Positions 43,644 through 52,489 are shown, counted from the first letter of the stretch. The stretch is DNA of 64,000 nt from Pseudosulfitobacter pseudonitzschiae (GCF_002222635.1 NZ_CP022415.1:1-64000), one strand, 5' to 3'. Notes: generated by a model from the sequence alone, not told the origin. Numbers and translations: made by a program.

Positions 43644-43696
43644 GTCCGCGATCCCTCTGATTGTGATTCTGACGCTAGCGCGTCGTACCTAACAGG

Positions 43697-43706
43697 GCGT
43701 TAACGC
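43697..43706. promoter_or_regulatory. GCGTTAACGC palindrome before the response regulator gene
   Basis: A perfect ten-base palindrome lies 54 bases upstream of the regulator start and 81 before mce. The GTTAAC core recalls CtrA-type half-sites of alphaproteobacteria, but a single short palindrome is weak evidence. Confidence 0.25.
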
Positions 43707-43728
43707 TCTCCCTGCGGCGGTGCGTCCC

Positions 43729-43757
43729 TTGCACCCCATTCCCAAGCTGCGCATAAC
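43729..43757 (+). promoter_or_regulatory. Candidate promoter of mce
   Basis: TTGCAC (43729-43734), 17 bases, then CATAAC (43752-43757) stands 30 bases before the ATG of the epimerase gene. The -10 box agrees with consensus in four of six bases. Confidence 0.4.
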
Positions 43758-43786
43758 AGCACCAACATCTAACCGGAGATTTGACC

Positions 43787-44191
43787 ATGATCGGACGCCT
43801 CAACCACGTTGCCATCGCCGTGCCGGACCTGGAGGCGGCTTCGGAGCAATACCGAAGCGCGCTGGGTGCCAAAGTCGGCGCTCCGCAGGACGAACCCGAC
43901 CACGGGGTGACCGTGGTTTTTATCGAACTGCCCAATACCAAAATCGAATTGCTGTACCCATTGGGAGAAAACAGCCCAATTCAGGGGTTTCTGGACAAGA
44001 ACCCATCGGGTGGCATTCATCATGTCTGCTACGAAGTCGATGACATCATCGCCGCGCGTGATCACCTCAAGGCCAGCGGCCTGCGGGTGCTGGGTGACGG
44101 AGAACCAAAGATCGGCGCACATGGCAAGCCGGTGATCTTTTTGCATCCCAAGGACATGAACGGCACGCTGACAGAACTTGAGCAAGTCTGA
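43787..44191 (+). CDS. mce: Methylmalonyl-CoA epimerase
   Basis: This 134-residue VOC-fold protein has the family pattern: GRLNHVAIAVPDL at the start (metal His), IELLYPLGENSPI near 50 (metal Glu), GGIHHVCYEVDD near 76 (metal His) and a final GTLTELEQ (Glu). It interconverts (2R)- and (2S)-methylmalonyl-CoA in propionyl-CoA use, which links to odd-chain fatty acid and valine/isoleucine breakdown encoded earlier in the window. ATG 43787 follows an ACCGGAG-like site; a TTG two codons earlier is unlikely. Confidence 0.92.
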   Translation: MIGRLNHVAIAVPDLEAASEQYRSALGAKVGAPQDEPDHGVTVVFIELPNTKIELLYPLGENSPIQGFLDKNPSGGIHHVCYEVDDIIAARDHLKASGLRVLGDGEPKIGAHGKPVIFLHPKDMNGTLTELEQV

Positions 44192-44487
44192 TGGGAATTA
44201 CATCAGCCATCGTTCTGTTTGCCGTGATCTGGTTCATGACTTTTCTGATCGTATTACCGATCCGGGTGCAAACCCAAGGGGATATGGGTGAGATCGTGCC
44301 CGGCACGCATGCCGGTGCGCCCGAGGTCCATAACCTCAAAAAGAAGGCGTGGATCACCACCGGTTTGGCAGTGGTGATCTGGGCCATCGTCGCGGGGATC
44401 ATCCTGTCGGGCGTGATCAGTTTGCGCGATATTGACTGGTTCGACCGGATGGGCCCGCCATCTGCAACCGATGGAACAAATGGGTAA
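44191..44487 (+). CDS. DUF1467 family membrane protein
   Basis: The 98-residue protein has two membrane helices (about 4-24 and 52-74) with the conserved LPIRVQTQGDMGEIVPGTHAG-type loop between them. This is the DUF1467 family of alphaproteobacteria, often next to mce, function unknown. Its ATG overlaps the mce stop. The last 71 bases overlap the end of the opposite-strand EI24-type gene. Confidence 0.88.
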   Translation: MGITSAIVLFAVIWFMTFLIVLPIRVQTQGDMGEIVPGTHAGAPEVHNLKKKAWITTGLAVVIWAIVAGIILSGVISLRDIDWFDRMGPPSATDGTNG

Positions 44488-45157
44488 AGGTTGCGGCGCC
44501 CAGAATAGGGATCAGCAGGTTCACCAGCGGCACTGACAGCGGAATAGCCATCAGGAAGCCTGCGAAAAAGATGGTCATGCGGTGCTGGCTGCGCAGCACA
44601 CGCGCCTGTTCGCGCCCGACCCGGCGCATGGCGGCCAATGTGAAATATTCACGGCCCAACAGAAACCCGTTCAGCGCCCAGAACACCAAGGGTGTCAGAA
44701 AAGGCATCAGCATCAGCGTCAGGATCACATAGACGATGATCGCCAAAAGGTTGGCGCCGATCAACACGCCCAGAAAGTTCACGGTATCGCGCACCGCATC
44801 GCCAAAGGGCACGTTGATGGCGGGGGGCAGGTTGGGATAATGCTCATCCTCGACCGCTTGGGCCACCTCGTCGAGAAACATCGACGTGATGGCAGAGGCC
44901 ACAGGCACCATCAAGAACACCGACAGCACCAGCATCAAAAACACCGAGCCCCAGCTTAGAATGTCATCCAGCCATGTGATTTCGCCCACAATCGGGGCAT
45001 CGACGCTGTCGGCGGTCAGCGCATCAATCAGCCAGACCAGTCCGGTGGTAAAGGCCACCAGCAGTGCGATGGTCAAAACGACGCCCAGCAATAGAACCCG
45101 CCGAAAGCGCGGATCGCCGATTTGGCCCAAGGCAGCAAAGAACGATGCGAAAATCAT
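44417..45157 (-). CDS. EI24-domain (CysZ-like) membrane protein
   Basis: The 246-residue protein has about four to six membrane segments and the EI24/CysZ pattern: a first helix after FRRVLLLG, FLDEVAQAVEDEHYPNLP near 95, and GREYFTLAAMRR near 170. CysZ imports sulfate in E. coli, but many alphaproteobacterial members are of unknown function and no sulfur gene is near. I start at ATG 45157, which overlaps the stop of the nitroreductase gene (ATGA); an in-frame ATG four codons upstream is possible. The two genes are probably co-transcribed. Confidence 0.82.
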   Translation of the reverse strand: MIFASFFAALGQIGDPRFRRVLLLGVVLTIALLVAFTTGLVWLIDALTADSVDAPIVGEITWLDDILSWGSVFLMLVLSVFLMVPVASAITSMFLDEVAQAVEDEHYPNLPPAINVPFGDAVRDTVNFLGVLIGANLLAIIVYVILTLMLMPFLTPLVFWALNGFLLGREYFTLAAMRRVGREQARVLRSQHRMTIFFAGFLMAIPLSVPLVNLLIPILGAATFTHLFHRLQMAGPSGRTSQYRAN

Positions 45158-45732
45158 TCTGACAACCATGTGGTTTTGGCGGCAATATCAGGGCGTGGCC
45201 GGTCGGGCGGGGCGCTGGTTTCGGTGCCGACGTGGATCAGGCCCGCGATGCGTTCGTTGTCTTTCAGACCAAAGGCTTCTTGCATGAACACGCGGTCATG
45301 GCTGGGCCATCCTGACAGCCAGTTGGCGCCCCAGCCCGCAGCCAGTGCCGCGTTCAGCAGCGACAGGCAGACAGCGCCAGCGGAATAGGTCTGTTCCAGC
45401 GGCGGGATATTTGGCGACGGGACATGGACCTCGATCACGGCGATTGCCAGATGGCCCATGTCGAACTGGCTGCGGCCCTTTTCGACCTGTTCGTCGTCCA
45501 GCCCCAGCACCTTGCCCCGGGTTCCGGCCAGATCGGCCAGGCGTGGCATCGCAGCCTTTTCGATCACGATAAACCGCCACGGTTCAAGCTTGCCATGATC
45601 AGGCGTGCGCGCGGCTGCGGTCAGGATTTGCTCCAGTGCGGTGCGGTCTGGCACGGGCATGGCCAGCGTCTTGGCCGGGCGGCTGCGGCGCGATAGCAGG
45701 AAATTCAGGGCGGCGTGATCAGTTTCAGGCAT
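45154..45732 (-). CDS. Nitroreductase family protein (YdjA-like)
   Basis: The 192-residue flavoprotein has SRRSRPAKTL near residue 14 (FMN phosphate contacts), AARTPDHGKLEPWRFIVIE near 41, GAVCLSLLNAALAAGWGANWLSG near 121 and GLIHVGT near 168. It would reduce nitro compounds, quinones or enones with NAD(P)H. It is similar to the YdjA type because of its short length. The physiological substrate is unknown. Confidence 0.87.
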   Translation of the reverse strand: MPETDHAALNFLLSRRSRPAKTLAMPVPDRTALEQILTAAARTPDHGKLEPWRFIVIEKAAMPRLADLAGTRGKVLGLDDEQVEKGRSQFDMGHLAIAVIEVHVPSPNIPPLEQTYSAGAVCLSLLNAALAAGWGANWLSGWPSHDRVFMQEAFGLKDNERIAGLIHVGTETSAPPDRPRPDIAAKTTWLSE

Positions 45733-45820
45733 ATGTTACGTTCTTTTACATTGGGTCTGTTTGCATGTCGTCATTGCTGGCCACGACGTCAAGGGGCAAG
45801 GCCACGTTGCAGGCAGTAAC

Positions 45821-46927
45821 TTACAAGGCCAGCTCCTTCGCCATACGGTCGATTTCACCGATCAGAAATGCGTCAAGGCGTTCGCCGGGTTGCCTGCTGA
45901 TAAAGGTCTGACCAAAGGGGTCGGCAGCAACGATGTCACTGCCTGACAACGCCTCGACTGCGGCGTGGGCGCAGAAGGGCACATAGGCCTCGGAATAGCC
46001 ACCCTCGTGAACCAGCACCAGTTTCCCGTCGCACAGCTCTGCGGCAAGGTTTTTGATCTTCAGTGTCATCTGGCGATAGGTGTCGGCAGTCGCCAGCATC
46101 CGCGCCAGAGGATCGACCGCCGAGGCATCGTAGCCGCAGGCGATGATAATGATGTCAGGCGCAAAGTCGCGGATCGCAGGGACGGCCACGTGGTCCATCG
46201 CGTGCAGATAGGCGGTGTGGCCCGCGCCCGCAGGCAGTGGCAGGTTGATGTTATAGCCGGTCCCGGCACCTTTGCCACGGTCGGCCAGTGCGCCAGTGTC
46301 CAGCGGATAGTTACCCTCTTGGTGGAACGAGATCGTCAGCACGTCGTCGCGGTCATAGAAAATCGCCTCGGTGCCATTGCCGTGATGAACGTCCCAATCC
46401 AGCACGGCCACGCGACCTATCAGCCCTTTTGCTTTGGCGGCTTCGATGGCGATGGCGATGTTGGCCATCAGGCAAAAGCCGTTCGGAAAGTCGGGCAGAC
46501 AGTGGTGTCCGGGCGGACGGCTGAGCGCATAGGCGTTCTGCACGTTTCCGGTCAGTACGGCATCAACGGCTGCAATCGAGAGGCCCGCCGACAGCGCCGC
46601 CAGTTCATAACCGCCACGGGCAAACGGAACGCGCAGGCCCAGTTCGCCGCCGCCGTTGTCGGACATCTGTTTGAACGTATCCAGATAGTTTTTCGGGTGA
46701 ACGCGCAGCAGGTCTTCGGTGGTGGCTTCGGGTGCGGTGCGCACGTCCATTTCGCGCATCAGGCCGGTGACATTCATCAGGTTCACCAGCCGCCGCTTGG
46801 TTTCGGGGCTTTCGGGCAGACCACCGGCGGCCATCGGTTGCACCAAACCCCCGATGGGCAGCGTAAAGGCATAGTTGCCCCCCGCGTGCCACATGCTGCG
46901 TTCGTCCCAGAAAAATCCTGTGGTCAT
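45821..46927 (-). CDS. Histone deacetylase-like amidohydrolase
   Basis: The 368-residue protein has the arginase/deacetylase fold: RPPGHHCLPDFPNGFCLMAN near 138 (active-site His pair), LDWDVHHGNGTEAIFY near 174 (zinc Asp and His), GYDAS near 262 (zinc Asp) and HEGGYSEAY near 305. It is close to class II HDAC-like amidohydrolases. It may deacetylate polyamines or other acetylated amines or proteins. ATG 46927 is taken; an extension of eight codons upstream is possible. Confidence 0.88.
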   Translation of the reverse strand: MTTGFFWDERSMWHAGGNYAFTLPIGGLVQPMAAGGLPESPETKRRLVNLMNVTGLMREMDVRTAPEATTEDLLRVHPKNYLDTFKQMSDNGGGELGLRVPFARGGYELAALSAGLSIAAVDAVLTGNVQNAYALSRPPGHHCLPDFPNGFCLMANIAIAIEAAKAKGLIGRVAVLDWDVHHGNGTEAIFYDRDDVLTISFHQEGNYPLDTGALADRGKGAGTGYNINLPLPAGAGHTAYLHAMDHVAVPAIRDFAPDIIIIACGYDASAVDPLARMLATADTYRQMTLKIKNLAAELCDGKLVLVHEGGYSEAYVPFCAHAAVEALSGSDIVAADPFGQTFISRQPGERLDAFLIGEIDRMAKELAL

Positions 46928-47001
46928 GAGCTGTCTCCTATCTTGGCGCAAAGTGGCCGAGACAGGGGCGATTGTCGATGCCGCCGTGCAGAAAATACGT
47001 C

Positions 47002-47487
47002 TCAGACGGCTTCGGCCAGCAGGGCGTGAACATCAAGCGGGCTGTTGACCATTTTCAACTGCCCGTCGGCGTCACGCGGCCAGTCGGCAGGATCGCGGTC
47101 ACGGTAAAGCTCGACGCCGTTGCCATCAGGGTCACGCAGATAGACCGCCTCGGACACGCCATGATCCGCCGCACCGTCCAGCGCGATGCCCGCATCCACG
47201 ACACGTTGCAGCGCGGCGCCAAGGCTGGCGCGGTCGGGAAACAGGAAGGCCGAATGATACAGTCCCGGCGCACGCTGCGGGGCAGGGCCTGCACCCTTCG
47301 AATGCCAGGTGTTCAGGCCGATATGGTGGTGATAATCCCCTGCGGCCAGAAACGCAGCTTCGGCCCCATAGCGCTGTGTCACGCTAAAGCCGAGAACATC
47401 ACCATAGAAGCTGATCGCGCGGTCAAGATCGGACACTTTGAGGTGAATATGACCGACGCGAGTGTCGGCGGGAACTTTACCGGGCAT
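47002..47487 (-). CDS. VOC family (glyoxalase/extradiol dioxygenase-like) protein
   Basis: The 161-residue protein has paired beta-alpha-beta-beta-beta modules: VGHIHLKVSDLDRAISFY (metal His) near residue 10, GDYHHHIGLNTW near 48, GLYHSAFLFPD near 70 and GNGVELYRDRDPADW near 125 (metal Glu). It resembles catechol-2,3-dioxygenase-like CatE proteins. The substrate is unknown. ATG 47487 is supported by the ribosome site in front; a longer open frame begins at 47541. Confidence 0.82.
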   Translation of the reverse strand: MPGKVPADTRVGHIHLKVSDLDRAISFYGDVLGFSVTQRYGAEAAFLAAGDYHHHIGLNTWHSKGAGPAPQRAPGLYHSAFLFPDRASLGAALQRVVDAGIALDGAADHGVSEAVYLRDPDGNGVELYRDRDPADWPRDADGQLKMVNSPLDVHALLAEAV

Positions 47488-47492
47488 GGGTG

Positions 47493-47498
47493 CCTCCT
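47493..47498 (-). promoter_or_regulatory. Ribosome binding site of the VOC gene
   Basis: On the minus strand AGGAGG lies five bases before ATG 47487 and fixes that start rather than the upstream in-frame ATGs. Confidence 0.65.
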
Positions 47499-47581
47499 GA
47501 AACATGGGTTGACCTGAAGATAGCGCGCAGTGCTTGCGCACAAAAGGTCACGGCGCGCGCAGTGTCGGTGCACAAATGCGC

Positions 47582-47611
47582 AAAGGGCGGATGCTGTTGC
47601 ACCCGCCTTTT
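47582..47611. terminator. Terminator-like hairpin after trpS
   Basis: AAAGG, CGG and TGC pair with GCA, CCG and CCTTT around a TGTT loop, with one bulged G and one mismatch. It lies between the trpS stop and the VOC gene, with short A and T runs on each side, so it may work in both directions. Confidence 0.5.
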
Positions 47612-47638
47612 GTTCGTATCGCAGTCGTGACAGGCGGC

Positions 47639-48667
47639 TCAGGCGCCGACCAGCCCGACAATCTCATAGGTTTTCTTAAGGATCGGAACGGTGATCTCGC
47701 GGGCCTGCGCGGCGCCACGTGCCAGAACGCGGTCAATCTCGGTGGTGTCGTTTAGCAGCCGCGCCATCTCGGTCGAGATCGGCGACAGCTTGGCCACGGC
47801 CAGATCGGCCAGCATCGGTTTGAATTCACCGAACTGCTTGCCGCCAACCTCGGCCAGCACCTGATCGACGCTCTGGTTAGTGAAGGCGGCATAGATGTTG
47901 ACCAGATTGCGTGCCTCGGGGCGGTCTTCCAGCCCCTTTGCCTCGGATGGCAGGGCGTCGGGATCGGTCTTGGCCTTGCGGATCTTCTTGGCGATAGTGT
48001 CGGCGTCGTCCGTCAAGTTGATGCGGCTGGCGTCCGAAGGGTCCGATTTCGACATCTTCTTTGAGCCGTCGCGCAAGGACATGACGCGCGTTGCGGCACC
48101 TTCGATCACCGGCTCGGTCATCGGGAAGAAATCAACGCCATAGTCGTGGTTGAACTTGGCCGCGACGTCGCGCGTCAGTTCGATATGCTGTTTCTGGTCT
48201 TCGCCCACAGGCACATGCGTCGCGTGATAGACCAGAATATCGGCGGCCATCAGTGCGGGGTAGGCGAACAGGCCCAGCGAGGCCTTTTCGGCATTCTTGC
48301 CGGCCTTGTCCTTCCATTGCGTCATGCGCTGCATCCAGCCCATGCGGGCCACGGTGTTGAATATCCACGCCAGTTGCGCGTGCTCGGGCACGGCGGACTG
48401 GTTGAACAGGATCGATTTTTCCGGATCGACGCCCGAGGCGATAAATCCTGCTGCCAGCTCGCGCGTGTTATGGCGCAATTTGTCAGGATCCTGCCAGACA
48501 GTGATCGCGTGCAGATCGACCATGCAGTAGATGCATTCGCGGCCTTCATCCTGCATCTCCGAGAACCGCTTGAGCGCCCCCAGATAGTTGCCAAGCGTCA
48601 ATCCGCCCGACGGCTGGATGCCGGAGAACACGCGTGGCGTGAATTGCGATGCAGGAGCGTCAGTCAT
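47639..48667 (-). CDS. trpS: Tryptophanyl-tRNA synthetase
   Basis: The 342-residue class I synthetase has the HIGH-equivalent in [16 protein letters not shown] near residue 16, the tryptophan-binding [15 protein letters not shown] near 153, and [14 protein letters not shown] near 203. It charges tRNA-Trp. The gene is divergent from the rhomboid-like gene across 73 bases, which must hold both promoters. Confidence 0.96.
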   Translation of the reverse strand: MTDAPASQFTPRVFSGIQPSGGLTLGNYLGALKRFSEMQDEGRECIYCMVDLHAITVWQDPDKLRHNTRELAAGFIASGVDPEKSILFNQSAVPEHAQLAWIFNTVARMGWMQRMTQWKDKAGKNAEKASLGLFAYPALMAADILVYHATHVPVGEDQKQHIELTRDVAAKFNHDYGVDFFPMTEPVIEGAATRVMSLRDGSKKMSKSDPSDASRINLTDDADTIAKKIRKAKTDPDALPSEAKGLEDRPEARNLVNIYAAFTNQSVDQVLAEVGGKQFGEFKPMLADLAVAKLSPISTEMARLLNDTTEIDRVLARGAAQAREITVPILKKTYEIVGLVGA

Positions 48668-48740
48668 TTGGGTTCCCCTCTGGGCATTCGTGCGTGGCTG
48701 GCTTACCCATGCGCCAAAGTCCCGTCAAGGAGAGCCACCG

Positions 48741-49421
48741 ATGAACCCCGACATGCAGCCCCCAGTGAACCCGTTGCCGCCCGTTGTCTGGGCCCTGTTC
48801 GCCGCGATCGTTGGCGTCGAGGCTGTGCTGTCTCTGGCGGCGGCGGGCATGGTCGGCGGACCAAGTGCCGTGGGCTGGAGGCTGGCCGCACTGCGCGACT
48901 ACGGATTTTCCGGTGTGGCGTTCGACTGGATGGTGGCGAACGGGATTTTCCCCTGGGAGCACCTGTTGCGCTTTGTCACCTATCCCTTTGTGAATGGTGG
49001 TTTCGCGGGAACTTTGTTTGCCGGTGTGATCCTGCTAGCACTGGGCAAGCTGGTGGGCGAGGTTATGGGGCAACTGGCGGTGGCCATCGTGTTCTTTTTC
49101 TCGGCGATCTTCGGGGCGGTGGTTTACGGGTTGGTGACAGATGCACCGTGGTTGATCGGCGCGTTTCCGGCGGTGTATGGGCTGATCGGGGCCTATACGT
49201 TCCTGATGTGGCAGCGGCTGGCGGGTACGGGGGCGCAGCAGCTTCAGGCGTTTTCGCTGATCGGTGTGCTGATGGGGCTGCAACTGCTGTTCGGCATGTT
49301 CTTTGAAGTGGGGGTGGCATGGGTTGCCGAATTGGCCGGATTTTTCTGCGGCTTTGCGCTGTCGCTGGTCGTGGTGCCGGGCGGCTGGGCGCGCCTGCGC
49401 GAAATGATCCAGCGCCGCTGA
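48741..49421 (+). CDS. Rhomboid-fold membrane protein lacking the catalytic residues
   Basis: The 226-residue protein has six predicted membrane segments in the rhomboid order. Where active rhomboids have GxSG, this one reads GAFPAVYGLIGAY, with F142 in place of the serine. The histidine of the AHxxG motif is replaced by E197 (VAELAGFFCG), and the HxxxN of helix 2 reads GFAGTLFAG. It is therefore probably a pseudoprotease that binds but does not cut membrane proteins. ATG 48741 follows AAGGAG (48727-48732). The gene ends just before the double-hairpin element. Confidence 0.83.
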   Translation: MNPDMQPPVNPLPPVVWALFAAIVGVEAVLSLAAAGMVGGPSAVGWRLAALRDYGFSGVAFDWMVANGIFPWEHLLRFVTYPFVNGGFAGTLFAGVILLALGKLVGEVMGQLAVAIVFFFSAIFGAVVYGLVTDAPWLIGAFPAVYGLIGAYTFLMWQRLAGTGAQQLQAFSLIGVLMGLQLLFGMFFEVGVAWVAELAGFFCGFALSLVVVPGGWARLREMIQRR

Positions 49422-49430
49422 CGTCATTCA

Positions 49431-49492
49431 GGGGCTTCTGCCCCCGCGCCTTGCGGCGCGCCCCCGGAGTTTATCTGGAAAGATGAAGGGGG
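49431..49492. repeat. Rhodobacteraceae-type intergenic double-hairpin element
   Basis: The element contains GGGGC-TTCT-GCCCC (49431-49444) and GCGCC-TTGC-GGCGC (49446-49459), then CCCCC (49461-49465) and GGGGG (49488-49492) around GGAGTTTATCTGGAAAGATG. I recall very similar blocks between many genes in Rhodobacter and Roseobacter genomes. Here it separates the convergent rhomboid-like gene and murJ and abuts the murJ stop, so a two-way terminator role is plausible. Confidence 0.65.
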
Positions 49493-51037
49493 CTATCGTG
49501 TTTTGCGTTTGGTGGCACGCTTGAAGTCCGAGAGTTTGAACGCGCCGATCAGGTGGCCTGTGCCAAAGTAGCTGACGACACCGGCTGCGATTAGAAACGC
49601 CAGCGCGATATAGCGCAGGCCGGCGGTTCCAAGAGCCACTGACAGGGACAGCGACACGATCCACAGACAGATGCCCATCACGCCCGATGCCAGGATGATC
49701 CGCCAGATGCGTTTGCGAAAGCGGTCGTCAAAGCGGGCGACGTCACCCATCGGGCGGGTGCCCTGGCGCAGCATCAGGACCATCGCCCAACCCGCGACGG
49801 TGGTGGCGATGGCCGGGGCGATCCAGCCAAGGACGGGTGCAAGGCCAACAGCGAGTACAGCGTTTACCACCATCGTCCACACTGCATAGCGAAACGGGCT
49901 GCGGGTGTCCGAACGGGCGAAGTAAAGCGGTTGCAGGAATTTCTGGATCACAAATGCGGGCAATCCCAAGCCATAAATCGCGACGGCCACAGCAATGGCT
50001 GCCACATCGTCTGGGCCAGTGGCGCCGCGCTCGAACATTACCGAGGTCAGCGGCAGCGGGATCACTATCAGCGCTACGGCCGACGGAATGGTCAGCGCCA
50101 GCGAAATCTCGGCAGCACGGCTCAGCGCATTGCGCGCGCCTTGGTCGTCGCGGGCCTTGAGCCGGCGCGACAAGTCGGGCAGCAGCACGATGCCCACCGC
50201 GATACCCACCACACCAAGCGGCAGTTGGTAAAGCCGGTCCGCCGCAAACAGCCAGCTGACAGCATTATCGAATTGCGAGGCCACGACCTGACCCACCACC
50301 AGATTGACTTGCATCACACCGGTGGCCAGTGCCGCAGGCACCGCGACGATCAGCATCTGGCGCATGTCGGGGGTCCAGCGCGGCATGCCGAACTTTAACG
50401 CAAAGCCTGCGCGGGCGGCCGCGGTCCATGTCAGCGCCAGTTGCGCGATGCCTGCCAGCGGGATGGTGTAGATCAGCCAGACGACCACTTCGCCGCTTAG
50501 TTGATTGGCGGCCACCATCGCAATGATGACAAAGATATTCAGCAATACGGGGGCGGCGGCCGCGGCAGCAAACCGGCCTGTGGCGTTCAGTACACCCGAA
50601 AACATCGCGGACAGCGACATGAAGAAGATATACGGAAACGTAATACGCCCAAAGCCCACCGTCAGCTCAAACCGCTGCGCATCAAATCCACCTGCCGTGG
50701 CCCAGACCAGCGCGGGCATGAACACCAGCGCCAGCGCCGTCAGCGCCAGTGTCGCCAGCATCAACCCGTTCAGCGCATCAGTGGCAAATCGGCGGGGATC
50801 ATCGTCGCCCTCAAGTTTGGCCGAGAACATCGGGACGAAGGCCGCGTTGAACGCTCCTTCGGCAAAGAAACGGCGGAACATGTTGGGCAGCCGGAAGGCG
50901 GCGACAAAGGCGTCCATCATTGGCCCCGGCCCGATCAGTGACAGGATCAGGATTTCGCGCGCAAAGCCGAGGATACGTGACATCAGCGTCCAGAAACCTA
51001 CGGTCAGAAAGCCGGACATAAGACGGATGGGTTTCAA
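49493..51037 (-). CDS. murJ: Lipid II flippase MurJ (MviN)
   Basis: The 514-residue protein has about fourteen membrane segments and the MviN signatures: SRILGFAREILILSLIGPG near residue 20, FRLPNMFRRFFAEGAFNAAFVP near 48, and SWLFAADRLYQLPLGVVGIAVG near 262. It moves the peptidoglycan precursor lipid II across the inner membrane. It lies near glnD and trpS, as in related genomes, but an M20 hydrolase gene on the other strand separates it from glnD here. The 270-base upstream gap has a CGGTGACACCG palindrome but no clear promoter. Confidence 0.94.
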   Translation of the reverse strand: MKPIRLMSGFLTVGFWTLMSRILGFAREILILSLIGPGPMMDAFVAAFRLPNMFRRFFAEGAFNAAFVPMFSAKLEGDDDPRRFATDALNGLMLATLALTALALVFMPALVWATAGGFDAQRFELTVGFGRITFPYIFFMSLSAMFSGVLNATGRFAAAAAAPVLLNIFVIIAMVAANQLSGEVVVWLIYTIPLAGIAQLALTWTAAARAGFALKFGMPRWTPDMRQMLIVAVPAALATGVMQVNLVVGQVVASQFDNAVSWLFAADRLYQLPLGVVGIAVGIVLLPDLSRRLKARDDQGARNALSRAAEISLALTIPSAVALIVIPLPLTSVMFERGATGPDDVAAIAVAVAIYGLGLPAFVIQKFLQPLYFARSDTRSPFRYAVWTMVVNAVLAVGLAPVLGWIAPAIATTVAGWAMVLMLRQGTRPMGDVARFDDRFRKRIWRIILASGVMGICLWIVSLSLSVALGTAGLRYIALAFLIAAGVVSYFGTGHLIGAFKLSDFKRATKRKTR

Positions 51038-51307
51038 GTGCAGGCCTTTCTGGTGCGGTCTTGATCAGGGCCTAGCGGGTCAGACGGGTGCGTGACAAGG
51101 GGCCTCATACAGCGGTGACACCGTGCTGTGCAGTTGTGGCGTGCGCGTGCGGCAGTTTTTGCGCAGTTTACCGCGCACTCTGTCCAGCTGTGCATAAATG
51201 CGTCGCTACGGTGTCATTGTTGCCTGTGGCGAGACATAAAAGGGGAAAACTTGAGTTTGGTTGCCAGATGGTTTTGATGGTTGGAAAGACTTATCAAAGG
51301 AAGCTTC

Positions 51308-52477
51308 ATGCCAGACATCACCACTGCCAATCTGCTCGGGGATATGACCGCGTGGCGGCACGAGTTTCATGCAAATCCGGAACTTGGTTTTGCCGAGACG
51401 CGGACCGCCGCGCGGGTGGCAGAGTTGCTGGAAAGCTTCGGACTCGAGGTGCATCGCGGTGTCGGGCACACTGGCGTGATCGGCGTGCTACAGCGGGGCA
51501 ACGGCACCCGCGCGGTGGGTTTGCGTGCGGATATGGATGCGCTGCCCATCAGCGAGACCACAGGTGCCGCCTATGCCAGCCGCACAGCTGGAGTGATGCA
51601 CGCCTGTGGCCACGACGGGCATATGGCGATGCTGTTGGGGGCAGCTAAACATCTGGCAGCGCACGGGCAGTTCAATGGCCGCGTGGTGTTCATTTTCCAG
51701 CCCTGCGAAGAGCATGGCCAAGGCGCGCAGGCGATGATCACTGACGGGTTATTCGAGCGGTTCGCGGTGGATCAGGTCTTTGCCATCCACAACATGCCGG
51801 GGTTGGCCACGGGGCATCTGGAGACGCGGGTCGGGCCGATGACCGCATCCGAAGCACTATTCGAGATCGGGATACGCGCGCGGGGCGGCCATGCTGCCCT
51901 GCCGCATTTGGGTGTGGACGCCATTGTCGTAGGCGCGCAGATCGTGGCCGCGTTGCAGATGATTGTTTCACGCAAGCTGGATCCGGCCCAAAATGGAGTT
52001 GTTTCAATCACCGAATTCATCGCCGACGGCGGGCGCAATGTCCTGCCGGGGAGTGCGATCCTCAAGGGTGACGCGCGCGCGCTGTCGCCTGACACCAACA
52101 CCATGATCGAAGCGCGGATGCGCGAACTGGTTGCAGGCACCTGTAACGCACATGATGTCACGGGCGAGGTCGGCTACGAAACAATCTTTGCTCCCACGAT
52201 CAACGATGCCGAGGCTGTGGCCGCTGTGGCCCGTGCAGGTAATGTGGCGTTGGGTGCCGGCAATGTCGATACGGCCTGTTTTCCAAAGCTCTTCTCGGAA
52301 GACTTTGCCCATATGGCGATAGCCCGTCCGGGGTGTTTTCTGTTGATGGGCAACGGCACCAAGGGCGCTCATGGTCTTCCGCTTCATGCGTCCGGTTATG
52401 ATTTCAACGATGCGGGGCTGGTGCCCGGCGCGGATGTGTGGGTGAATCTGGTACACGACAGCCTCGCCGCGACCTGA
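51308..52477 (+). CDS. M20 family amidohydrolase (hippurate hydrolase-like)
   Basis: The 389-residue protein has the M20D pattern: WRHEFHANPELGF near residue 18, GLRADMDALPI near 70, the metal-binding HACGHDGHMAML near 96 and QPCEEHGQGAQAM near 128 (Glu pair). The dimerisation domain contains GGHAALPH near 190. It removes acyl groups from N-acylated amino acids or related amides in the cytoplasm. A ribosome site AAAGGAAG precedes ATG 51308. It is the only plus-strand gene pair between minus-strand murJ and glnD. Confidence 0.9.
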   Translation: MPDITTANLLGDMTAWRHEFHANPELGFAETRTAARVAELLESFGLEVHRGVGHTGVIGVLQRGNGTRAVGLRADMDALPISETTGAAYASRTAGVMHACGHDGHMAMLLGAAKHLAAHGQFNGRVVFIFQPCEEHGQGAQAMITDGLFERFAVDQVFAIHNMPGLATGHLETRVGPMTASEALFEIGIRARGGHAALPHLGVDAIVVGAQIVAALQMIVSRKLDPAQNGVVSITEFIADGGRNVLPGSAILKGDARALSPDTNTMIEARMRELVAGTCNAHDVTGEVGYETIFAPTINDAEAVAAVARAGNVALGAGNVDTACFPKLFSEDFAHMAIARPGCFLLMGNGTKGAHGLPLHASGYDFNDAGLVPGADVWVNLVHDSLAAT

Positions 52478-52489
52478 CGCGAGTTGCCG

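Noticed and set aside
45965-47029. 354-codon plus-strand frame opposite the HDAC-like gene
   Set aside because: The minus-strand gene has all zinc-site motifs; the plus frame is Gly/Arg/Val-rich without family features.
51113-51123. CGGTGACACCG palindrome in the murJ/M20 gap as an operator
   Set aside because: No regulator gene is near and no second copy was seen; too short to claim.
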